13,575 bases of DNA from Verrucomicrobiales bacterium (GTDB taxonomy: Bacteria; Verrucomicrobiota; Verrucomicrobiia; Verrucomicrobiales; V1-33). The notes below the pieces were generated by a model. The model did no database searches. It was not told the DNA's origin and saw only the letters and a list, made by a program, of their open reading frames with translations. The stretch lies in contig JALRGF010000040.1 in assembly GCA_023253495.1 (NCBI GenBank), positions 1 to 13,575 on the forward strand. The letters are read 5' to 3'. The position numbers and the translations under genes are program-made. Below, piece by piece: positions 8,146 through 13,575 of the stretch. Position 1 is the first letter of the stretch. Each line of letters starts with the position of its first letter.

Positions 8146-9299
8146 ACTTCGACCTCACCCCGGAACAGAAAAAAATCCGCGATGCGATCCTCGCGTTCGC
8201 CGCTGAGTCGCTCGAAAACGACGGCGTTGCCGATCGCGACCGCGGATCGGTCTTCTCGCGCGAATTGTGGAAACGGGCGGCCGGGGCCGGGCTGGCCGCG
8301 CTCACCGTGCCGGTCGAGTACGGCGGGCGCGCCTACGATGCCGAGACGACGACGGTCGCCATGGAAGCCTTCGGTCACGGGTGTGAGGACGGCGGCTTTG
8401 TGTTCGCCATGGGTGCTCATCTTTTTGCCGCGGTCGTCCCGATCCAGGCGTTCGGGACCGCCGACCAGAAAGCCCGCTGGCTGCCGCCGCTGGCCGACGG
8501 CACGCTCGTCGGCGCCCACGCCATGAGTGAACCGGGCGCCGGCTCGGACGTCGCCGGCATCGCCACCCGCGCCGATCGCGACGGAGACGGCTATCTTCTC
8601 AACGGCGTCAAAACACTCGCCACCAACTGTACCGAGGCCGACCTGCTCCTCGTCTCCGCCGTCACCGCCCCGGAAGGGAACCCGCAGGCGCGGCTCTCGT
8701 CGTTCCTCGTGGAAATCACGACCCCGGGCGTGGCCGTCACCCAACGTTTCGAAACCCTCGGCCACCGCACCACCCCGCTCGGCGAGGTCACCCTCACCAA
8801 CGTGCGCGTGCCGGCCACCGCCCTGCTCAGCGGCAAGGAGGGCGGCGGCATCGCCTTTTTCAACCATGCCATGATGTGGGAGCGCGTCGGCCTCTTCGCC
8901 GCCCACGTCGGCACCATGGAACGCATGCTCCAACGCACCATCGCCTTCGCCCGCTCCCGCAAACAAGGCGGCCGCCCGATCGCCAGCCATCAAGCCGTGG
9001 CCCACAAGATCGCCGACATGAAAGTGCGCCTGGAAGCTGCCCGCCTGCTCGTCTACAAGGCCGCCAGTCAGCTCGATCGCTCGCGCCTCGCCGCCTTCGA
9101 CGCCTCCATCGCCAAACTTTTCACCAGCGAGGCCTTCGTCGCCTCCGCCCTCGACGCCGTGCAGATCCTCGGCGGCGCCGGATACATCCAAGGCCGCCAC
9201 CCCGCCGAACGCGAACTCCGCGACGCCCTCGGCACCACGCTCTATTCCGGCACGTCGGAAATCCAACGCACCATCATCGCCGCCTGGCTCGGGCTCTGA
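8142..9299 (+). CDS. Acyl-CoA-dehydrogenase-fold flavoenzyme, probable prolyl-carrier-protein oxidase (PltE-like)
   Basis: A 385-residue FAD enzyme of normal family length. Visible signatures: VPVEYGG (56-62), AMSEPGAGSD (127-136), MMWERVGLFAAHVGTMER (244-261), HQAVAHKIADMKVRLEAARLL (283-303), LGGAGYI (343-349) and the C-terminal SGTSEIQR (369-376). Several stretches resemble PltE, which oxidises L-prolyl-S-PltL to pyrrole-2-carboxyl-S-PltL: FGHGCEDGGFVFAMGAH, PIQAF, and the WER block. Glu247 in WER sits where isovaleryl-CoA dehydrogenase and prolyl oxidases place the catalytic base, rather than near the C-terminus as in medium-chain enzymes. The usual RxQFG motif reads RKQGG (273-277), with Gly for Phe. 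ATG 8142 overlaps the stop of the adenylation gene (ATGA), suggesting translational coupling, so the enzyme probably acts on the same carrier. Oxidation of a CoA or fatty-acyl substrate is the less likely alternative. Confidence 0.88.
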   Translation: MNFDLTPEQKKIRDAILAFAAESLENDGVADRDRGSVFSRELWKRAAGAGLAALTVPVEYGGRAYDAETTTVAMEAFGHGCEDGGFVFAMGAHLFAAVVPIQAFGTADQKARWLPPLADGTLVGAHAMSEPGAGSDVAGIATRADRDGDGYLLNGVKTLATNCTEADLLLVSAVTAPEGNPQARLSSFLVEITTPGVAVTQRFETLGHRTTPLGEVTLTNVRVPATALLSGKEGGGIAFFNHAMMWERVGLFAAHVGTMERMLQRTIAFARSRKQGGRPIASHQAVAHKIADMKVRLEAARLLVYKAASQLDRSRLAAFDASIAKLFTSEAFVASALDAVQILGGAGYIQGRHPAERELRDALGTTLYSGTSEIQRTIIAAWLGL

Positions 9300-9300
9300 A

Positions 9301-9319
9301 CGCCGCCTGATCCGCGGCG
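9301..9319 (+). terminator. Possible terminator hairpin at the end of the acyl-transfer operon
   Basis: CGCCGC-CTGATCC-GCGGCG forms a perfect 6-bp GC stem with a 7-nt loop, starting 2 nt after the flavoenzyme stop and lying between convergent genes. There is no T-tract, so intrinsic termination is uncertain. Confidence 0.35.
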
Positions 9320-9370
9320 CCATGGCCTGAAACCCGGTATCCGGAAGCGGTAACAGCGGCGGGCGCAGCC

Positions 9371-9937
9371 TCAGAATTCGACCACCTTGTCAGGCCTCAT
9401 GACCCAGCCGGCCTCTCCCGCATGGAGTTTGTACTGAATCTGGCGGGTCTTTCCGGTCGGAGCCGCGTTGACGTCGCCTTGCCGGTAGATCGGGAATCGC
9501 CGCACCAGAAAGCCTTCGACGATGTCAAACTCGTCATGGCCCATGTATCCTTTGGCTGCCTTCTTGCTGACCTCGGCGGGCTCGGGCACAAAGATTTCAG
9601 TCAGCGACAGGCGCCGGTTCGCCGACCAGGCGGCCACCCTGCCGTAAGAGCCGCTGCCGTCGGATCGGACGAAAACATAGAGTTCCGGCGATCCGTCGCC
9701 GTTGAGGTCGGCGACCTGAGCTTTGACGACCGTGCCGTCGATTTTTGTCTGGATCTTCCGGTTGTCCCTGCCAAGACCCTTCGGAGTGACAGTCAGGTTG
9801 TTTCCCGAGCCGGTCTTCACGCATTCCACCTTGAAGGTGATTCCCTGGAGCTTGAGCGTCTGACGGAACGGCGGAGGGGCGGCTCCCAGTTCGGTGGCCA
9901 CCAGAAGAAATCCGGCAAGGAGAATCAAAGGCCTCAT
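9371..9937 (-). CDS. pliI: PliI-like periplasmic inhibitor of invertebrate-type lysozyme
   Basis: A 188-residue exported protein. Residues 1-20 (MRPLILLAGFLLVATELGAA) are a signal peptide with no lipobox cysteine, so the mature protein should be soluble in the periplasm. The mature part fits the PliI family: DLNGDGSPELYVFV (78-90), the loop GSGSYG (94-99), GYMGHDEFDIVEGFLVRRFPIY (130-151), and a C-terminal TGKTRQIQYKL. In characterised PliI proteins the conserved SGxY loop inserts into the active site of I-type lysozymes, which are made by animals such as molluscs, annelids and echinoderms. ATG 9937 was chosen over a TTG at 9970 because it begins exactly at the signal peptide; no strong Shine-Dalgarno precedes either. 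It is convergent with the acyl-transfer operon and divergent from the esterase gene, with a 93-nt shared upstream region in which I see no clear promoter. Confidence 0.8.
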   Translation of the reverse strand: MRPLILLAGFLLVATELGAAPPPFRQTLKLQGITFKVECVKTGSGNNLTVTPKGLGRDNRKIQTKIDGTVVKAQVADLNGDGSPELYVFVRSDGSGSYGRVAAWSANRRLSLTEIFVPEPAEVSKKAAKGYMGHDEFDIVEGFLVRRFPIYRQGDVNAAPTGKTRQIQYKLHAGEAGWVMRPDKVVEF

Positions 9938-10030
9938 GGTGCCAAATACCGTCCCGGACCTGATCCGCAACCGGTTTCACGGCTCCACGGAAGTTGCGGA
10001 GACGCCCCGGCCTGCCGCATGCTCCCGACC

Positions 10031-11608
10031 ATGAAATGCCCCACCGCCGCCCTTGCGGTTGCCGCTGCCGTGGCTGTTGCCGCCACCCTCGGCACCACGC
10101 ACGCCGCCCTCCGCCTGCCCCGCTTCTTCACCGACCACGCCGTCCTCCAGCGCGACCAGCCGCTGCGCATCTGGGGGTGGTCCCAGCCGGGCGAATCCAT
10201 CCGCGTTTCCCTCGGCGCGCAGTCGGCCACCGCCACCACCGGAGCCGATGGCCGCTGGCTCGCCACCCTCGCCCCCCAGCCGCTCTCCCCCACCGCGCTC
10301 ACCCTTACCATCACCTCACCCACCGAAACCATCTCCCGCTCGGATATTCTCCTCGGAGACGTCTGGCTCTGCAGCGGACAATCAAACATGGACTGGTCCC
10401 TCGGAGCCTGCAACGCCCCGGAGGACATCGCCAGCGCCCACTTTCCCGCCATCCGCCACTTCCGCACGGAATACCATTTCGCCACCACCCCGCAGGACAA
10501 TGTCCGCGGTCACTGGCAAACCTGCTCGCCCGCCACCGCGCCCGGTTTCAGCGCCGTCGGATTCCACTTCGCCCGCCGCATTCAATCCGAAACCGGTGTG
10601 CCCATCGGCCTCATCACCAATGCCGTCGGAGGCACCAACATCGAACTCTGGATGTCCCAGGAAACCCTCCTCAACACCCCCAGCCTCGAACCCTACGCGC
10701 GCACCATGCGCGAGTCACTCGCCCAGTACCAGCTGGAGCTCGACGCCGCCCTCGCTCCCATGCAGTCGTGGATCGATGAGGCCCGCGCGGCCAAGGCTTC
10801 CGCGGCTCCCATCCCGCTGCCACCAGCGTTCCCGGAATTCCCCTTCGGCGAAAAAGCCCACCGCCCCCGCTGCGTCACCCTCCACAATGGCCACGTCGCC
10901 CCCCTCATCCCCATGAGCCTCCGCGGTGTCCTCTGGTACCAGGGTGAAAACAATGCCGACGCCAGCCTCTACCTCGAAAAGAAGTCCGCCATGATCTCCG
11001 CCTGGCGCTCGTGGTTCCGGAACCCGGAAATGCCCTTCTATTTCGTGCAGCTGGCCGCATGGCAGAAACCCAACCCGGACCCGGCCGGCGGCGAATGGGG
11101 GCCCATCCGCGACGTCGAGCGACAGTGCCTCCAGATCCCTCACACCGGCATGGCCTGCACCATCGACATCGGCGACGCCGAAGACATCCACCCGGCCAAC
11201 AAGGCTGATGTCGGCGAACGCCTCGCTCTCTGGGCGCTCTCCCGCACCTATGGAAAACCAGACCTCACCGTCAGCGGCCCCCTCTTCCGCCAGCTCACCA
11301 TTGAGGGAGACCGGGCCCGCATCCATTTCGACCACACGGACAAGGGCCTGATGACCGCCACCAAATCCGGCCGCCTTCCCGCCACCGAAACTCCCGGGGC
11401 CACACTCGAGCGCTTCGCCATCGCGGGAAACGACCGCCAATGGCACTGGGCCGTCGCCACTATCGACGGCGACACCGTCACCGTCTCGTCCCCGCATGTC
11501 CCCGCTCCCGTCGCCGTCCGCTACGCGTTCTCCAGCAACCCGGCGGGCGCCAACCTCTACAACCGGGCCGGCCTGCCCGCCTCTCCCTTCCGAACGGATT
11601 CCTGGTGA
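10031..11608 (+). CDS. Exported sialate O-acetylesterase (SASA, SGNH-type)
   Basis: A 525-residue secreted esterase. Residues 1-24 are a signal peptide (MK, Ala/Val-rich core, TTHA before ALRLP). The family opening RLPRFFTDHAVLQRDQPLRIWGW is followed by a beta-rich domain. The SGNH catalytic domain has LCSGQSNMDW with nucleophile Ser118, ITNAVGGTNIELWMS (~195-209), GVLWYQGENNADA (block III, Asn307/Asn308) and DIGDAEDIHPANK with Asp385 and His387 as acid and base. The end (YAFSSNPAGANLYNRAGLPASPFRT) is also typical. Such enzymes remove O-acetyl groups from sialic acids or, in Bacteroidetes and Verrucomicrobia, from other acetylated glycans such as xylans and pectins. The substrate cannot be read here. 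ATG 10031 begins the signal peptide; an in-frame ATG at 10019 adds four residues. No Shine-Dalgarno is evident. The gene converges with the Gfo/Idh/MocA gene. Confidence 0.9.
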   Translation: MKCPTAALAVAAAVAVAATLGTTHAALRLPRFFTDHAVLQRDQPLRIWGWSQPGESIRVSLGAQSATATTGADGRWLATLAPQPLSPTALTLTITSPTETISRSDILLGDVWLCSGQSNMDWSLGACNAPEDIASAHFPAIRHFRTEYHFATTPQDNVRGHWQTCSPATAPGFSAVGFHFARRIQSETGVPIGLITNAVGGTNIELWMSQETLLNTPSLEPYARTMRESLAQYQLELDAALAPMQSWIDEARAAKASAAPIPLPPAFPEFPFGEKAHRPRCVTLHNGHVAPLIPMSLRGVLWYQGENNADASLYLEKKSAMISAWRSWFRNPEMPFYFVQLAAWQKPNPDPAGGEWGPIRDVERQCLQIPHTGMACTIDIGDAEDIHPANKADVGERLALWALSRTYGKPDLTVSGPLFRQLTIEGDRARIHFDHTDKGLMTATKSGRLPATETPGATLERFAIAGNDRQWHWAVATIDGDTVTVSSPHVPAPVAVRYAFSSNPAGANLYNRAGLPASPFRTDSW

Positions 11609-11668
11609 CCCCGCCGCCGGTCCCACAGGCCCCCCGCTTCTCCGCGGCCCCTTGCCGTGAAGCCCCAT

Positions 11669-11694
11669 TTCCGGGACTTCGCGGCACCCCGGAA
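11669..11694. terminator. Possible bidirectional terminator hairpin between convergent genes
   Basis: TTCCGGG (11669-11675) and CCCGGAA (11688-11694) form a perfect 7-bp stem with a 12-nt loop, in the 116-nt gap between the esterase and the oxidoreductase, which face each other. No T-tract on either side. Confidence 0.35.
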
Positions 11695-11724
11695 GAGTGG
11701 GCGTCTTCGATTGGCTGGGGCGCT

Positions 11725-12804
11725 TTATCCGACGAGCCGTTCCACGCGTCCGCTGGCCGCGCTGAGCACGGCGGTGTCGACGATCCGCTGGCCGAGGCGC
11801 GAAATCTCCGTCGTCAGCGGCCCGATGAGCGGGGCGCCGGTTTCCAGGTGGTGGAGGAAATGTTCGATCGGGTTCCGGTTCGGGGCGGCCAAGGCCGGCA
11901 CCGGCACTTCGTGGATTTCCGGGCGCTGGCGCGTCTGGACCTGGAGGGTTTCGGCGTAGTCCCAGCTGGCGATGGTGCCGTCGGTCCCCTTGAGGATGTA
12001 CCCGCAGCGCGGCTGCGGCTGGAGCGTCCACGGGTCGGTGAATGTCCCCCAGCGCGTCTCGCAGCTCGACATGCCGAAGTCGTACTTCAGCACGGCGAGG
12101 CAATGTTCATCGACCTCCAGGCCGGGCGTGGTCCACGTCATGGCCATCACCTCGCGCGGGGCCCGGCCCTCAAGGTACCAGGTGGCCATGGTGGTGCCGT
12201 AGCCGAGGTAGTCGAGCAGCGACCCGCCGCCCTCCGCCTTCTTGTAAAACCAGCTTTGGGCCTTCTGTTCCGGAGTCGGTTCGAGTTCGATCTTGTCCGC
12301 GCCGTGGTAGAGCGGTCCGCGATTGCCGCCGTACGTGTGCACCTCGATGACGTCGCCGATCAGCCGCTGGTTCACCGCCAGCTCGAAGGCGTGCACGTGG
12401 CTCGCGCTCCACACGCTCGGCCAGTTGACGGCCAGCGTGCCACCGCCCGCCTTCGCCGCCGCGATCATGCGGTCGGCCTCGGCCAGCGTCGCCGCCATCG
12501 GCTTTTCCACAATCAGATGCGCCCCGCTCGGCGCCACCCGCTCGACCCATTCGGCATGGGTGGCCGCACTCGGACACAGGATCACCACGTCCGGCTGCGT
12601 CGCCGCCAGGCACGCCTGCTCATCGGTGAACACGCGGTCGTCCGGAATCGCGAAATTCCGCTTCGCCCCGACCATCCGCTCCGGCTGCGTGTCGCAAATC
12701 CCCACCAGCTCGGCCTGCGGATGGTCATGCGTGAACCGCAGCAGGTCCCCCATGTGAAAATGATCAAAATTGATCCCGGCAATTTTCCAGCGACGTTGGC
12801 TCAT
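11725..12804 (-). CDS. Gfo/Idh/MocA-family NAD(P)-dependent oxidoreductase
   Basis: A 359-residue cytoplasmic oxidoreductase of the glucose-fructose oxidoreductase / inositol dehydrogenase superfamily, acting on sugars or sugar derivatives. The N-terminal Rossmann part begins KIAGINFDHFHMGDLLRF (the glycine motif departs from the usual GxGxxG), continues AELVGICD, PDVVILCPSAATHAEWV, and has the hallmark VEKPMA with Lys101 at ~99-104. The C-terminal part has GGGSLLDYLGYGTTMATWY (~192-210); in many relatives the matching stretch is GGG.L.D.G.H, so Asp198 is kept but the usual histidine is not visible. The substrate is not predictable. ATG 12804 gives the full Rossmann start; the upstream Shine-Dalgarno is weak (AGTAGG very near the ATG). 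It lies 151 nt downstream of the small membrane protein gene on the same strand. Confidence 0.9.
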   Translation of the reverse strand: MSQRRWKIAGINFDHFHMGDLLRFTHDHPQAELVGICDTQPERMVGAKRNFAIPDDRVFTDEQACLAATQPDVVILCPSAATHAEWVERVAPSGAHLIVEKPMAATLAEADRMIAAAKAGGGTLAVNWPSVWSASHVHAFELAVNQRLIGDVIEVHTYGGNRGPLYHGADKIELEPTPEQKAQSWFYKKAEGGGSLLDYLGYGTTMATWYLEGRAPREVMAMTWTTPGLEVDEHCLAVLKYDFGMSSCETRWGTFTDPWTLQPQPRCGYILKGTDGTIASWDYAETLQVQTRQRPEIHEVPVPALAAPNRNPIEHFLHHLETGAPLIGPLTTEISRLGQRIVDTAVLSAASGRVERLVG

Positions 12805-12930
12805 GGGCCTACTTTCCCGCCTCGGCGGCGGCGCTCAAGTCGGTTTTGCACCCGGGTGATGGCCGGGCCGTCGGTCGCCGTCCACAACGCCGTGGTCGTG
12901 CCACTGGGCGCGCCGTGAGTCACACAGGGT

Positions 12931-12947
12931 GCGGGCCGTTGGCCCGC
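12931..12947 (-). terminator. Hairpin after the small membrane protein gene
   Basis: GCGGGCC-GTT-GGCCCGC is a perfect 7-bp stem with a 3-nt loop, starting 8 nt after the stop of the minus-strand membrane protein gene. It is very stable and well placed, but has no U-tract on the transcript. If it terminates, the downstream oxidoreductase gene needs its own promoter in 12805-12930, where I see no clear one. Confidence 0.4.
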
Positions 12948-12955
12948 CTCCGGGC

Positions 12956-13309
12956 TCAAGCCAGGGCCAGCAGCGCCACCAGGGACGCCGCGTTGTAAAC
13001 GAGCAGCCCGCCATGCCCGACCCATTTCGGCCACCTGCCGGCCAGCGACACCGCCACCGGCACCAGAGCCATCAGGACCAGCGCCGAAAGGACGAGAAAA
13101 AACCGCAGGTTCTGGTCCTGCAACTCTCCGGCCCACCAGTCCCACAGGGTGAGGAAGGGAATCGCCAGTCCCCAAATCGGCGACATCAGCCCGGCCAGCG
13201 GGGAGCCAAACGAAGCGAAGAACATCACGCTGAAAACCTCGGCCACCAGCAGATGCAGGGCGAATCCTTTCCAACGCATGCCCGTGGGGGTCGAGGCGGG
13301 CGACATCAT
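12956..13309 (-). CDS. Small integral membrane protein of unknown function
   Basis: A 117-residue hydrophobic protein that I do not recognise. Four likely membrane segments: ~15-34 (FALHLLVAEVFSVMFFASF), ~37-55 (LAGLMSPIWGLAIPFLTLW), ~69-89 (RFFLVLSALVLMALVPVAVSL) and ~97-117 (GHGGLLVYNAASLVALLALA). Between the second and third lies a short hydrophilic loop (AGELQDQN). No catalytic motif is apparent. Start: ATG 13309 is preceded by GAGGA about 9 nt upstream; ATG 13279 (MRWKGF, directly before the first membrane segment) is a possible alternative giving 107 residues. It is the first of two minus-strand genes, but a strong hairpin separates it from the oxidoreductase. The upstream 13310-13424 stretch holds no gene that I can support. 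Confidence 0.65.
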   Translation of the reverse strand: MMSPASTPTGMRWKGFALHLLVAEVFSVMFFASFGSPLAGLMSPIWGLAIPFLTLWDWWAGELQDQNLRFFLVLSALVLMALVPVAVSLAGRWPKWVGHGGLLVYNAASLVALLALA

Positions 13310-13424
13310 TCAGGCGATCCTCGCCTTGGCCGCCGTCATGGTGCGGCGTATGCGGGTTCTACGCATGCAGGAGGGGGTTGAGGTCCGGGAGAATCATTCC
13401 GACAACTCACGCAGACACAAGAAC

Positions 13425-13459
13425 CTTGAAATTTGGAAGCTAGCATTCCAATCTTCAAG
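13425..13459. repeat. 35-nt near-perfect inverted repeat directly before the AAA ATPase start
   Basis: Left arm CTTGAAATTTGGAA (13425-13438) and right arm TTCCAATCTTCAAG (13446-13459) pair at 12 of 14 positions; the two mismatches are central (arm positions 7-8). The 7-nt centre GCTAGCA contains the palindrome GCTAGC. The right arm ends 2 nt before ATG 13462. It may be an operator for a dimeric repressor overlapping the promoter, or an mRNA hairpin hiding the translation start. It lies in a locally AT-rich stretch, where chance pairing is less GC-driven than elsewhere in the window. Confidence 0.6.
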
Positions 13460-13461
13460 AA

Positions 13462-13575
13462 ATGGTGTCGCGTCCCCATTTACGATCGTTGGTGGAAGAG
13501 GGCCTCAGGCTCAGTCCTGTCACGGCGATTCTTGGGCCACGGCAGTGCGGGAAGTCCACACTGGCGCGGGAGATT
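13462..13575 (+). CDS. AAA ATPase (AAA_14/DUF4143 type), 5' end only
   Basis: The frame runs from ATG 13462 to the window edge with no stop: 38 residues, MVSRPHLRSLVEEG, then SPVTAILGPRQCGKSTLAREI. ILGPRQCGKST is a Walker A (P-loop) motif in the form (hLGPRQxGKTT) typical of AAA_14 ATPases, which usually carry a C-terminal DUF4143 domain and are scattered, frequently transferred genes of unknown role. An in-frame TAG at 13441-13443 bounds the frame upstream, so ATG 13462 is probably the true start; no clear Shine-Dalgarno precedes it. The surrounding DNA (13391-13480) is about 44% G+C by count, against 75% at 12901-12960, consistent with acquired DNA. The rest of the gene lies outside the window. 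Confidence 0.75.
   Translation, partial: MVSRPHLRSLVEEGLRLSPVTAILGPRQCGKSTLAREI

Noticed and set aside
3709..9299. Plain D-alanylation (dlt) operon
   Set aside because: The PltE-like dehydrogenase and the pocket residues do not belong to D-Ala transfer; the Dlt resemblance is in architecture only, though D-Ala is not formally excluded.
8109..9323. 404-codon minus-strand open frame opposite the flavoenzyme
   Set aside because: Antisense to a gene with all family signatures; translation is low-complexity Gly/Ala/Arg without a domain.
9422..10030. Long upstream extension of the esterase frame, giving a 728-residue protein
   Set aside because: The extension is antisense to the PliI-like gene, and a clear signal peptide begins at ATG 10031.
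12801..13274. 157-codon minus-strand frame overlapping the small membrane protein and the spacer before the oxidoreductase
   Set aside because: Out of frame with the well-defined membrane segments, very Arg/Gly-rich, and it ends in the oxidoreductase start.
13350..13366. Short inverted repeat ATGCG-7 nt-CGCAT
   Set aside because: Only five pairs, not placed next to a gene start or end in a way that suggests a function.

Overview
The window is high-GC DNA (roughly two thirds or more G+C by eye) that most likely comes from a member of Verrucomicrobiota or a close PVC-group relative. Three things point there: a DUF1549/DUF1553 (PSCyt2/PSD1) protein with an internal CxxCH motif; a lamin-tail-domain exoprotein whose C-terminal region (GIPNLVAFALGLDP... 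ending in FLRLKISQ) has the layout common in verrucomicrobial exported proteins; and a sialate O-acetylesterase next to a Gfo/Idh/MocA oxidoreductase. Assignment is by family recognition only.

Layout. 1-824: 3' end of a lamin-tail-domain (LTD) secreted protein. 1010-3253: exported PSD1/DUF1553 protein. 3352-3436 (minus): tRNA-Leu with anticodon CAG and encoded CCA. 3709-9299: a compact four-gene, same-strand operon. 9371-9937 (minus): a PliI-like periplasmic inhibitor of invertebrate-type lysozyme. 10031-11608: exported sialate O-acetylesterase. 11725-12804 (minus): Gfo/Idh/MocA oxidoreductase. 12956-13309 (minus): small unknown membrane protein. From about 13390 the base composition drops to about 44% G+C. 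There a 35-nt near-palindrome stands directly before the start of an AAA ATPase of the AAA_14/DUF4143 type, which is cut by the window edge.

The centre of interest is the 3.7-9.3 kb operon. It encodes (i) an MBOAT membrane acyltransferase fused to a C-terminal SGNH domain, so a DltB-like and a DltD-like part in one chain; (ii) an 82-aa free-standing carrier protein (DltC/PltL-like); (iii) a free-standing amino-acid adenylation enzyme (DltA/PltF-like) whose binding-pocket residues read by eye as D-L-L-Y-L-A-L-V-C-K; and (iv) an acyl-CoA-dehydrogenase-fold flavoenzyme that resembles PltE, the L-prolyl-carrier-protein oxidase of pyoluteorin synthesis. The inferred pathway is: activate L-proline (or a similar amino acid), load it on the carrier, oxidise it on the carrier to pyrrole-2-carboxyl thioester, and pass the acyl group across or at the membrane through the MBOAT-SGNH protein to an extracytoplasmic acceptor. 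This would be a Dlt-like surface-decoration system that installs a pyrrole acyl group rather than D-alanine. The enzyme families are well supported by the sequence; the substrate, acceptor and overall role are inference.

The other genes look like ordinary accessory carbohydrate/exoprotein genes. No IS element, CRISPR array or rRNA is visible.
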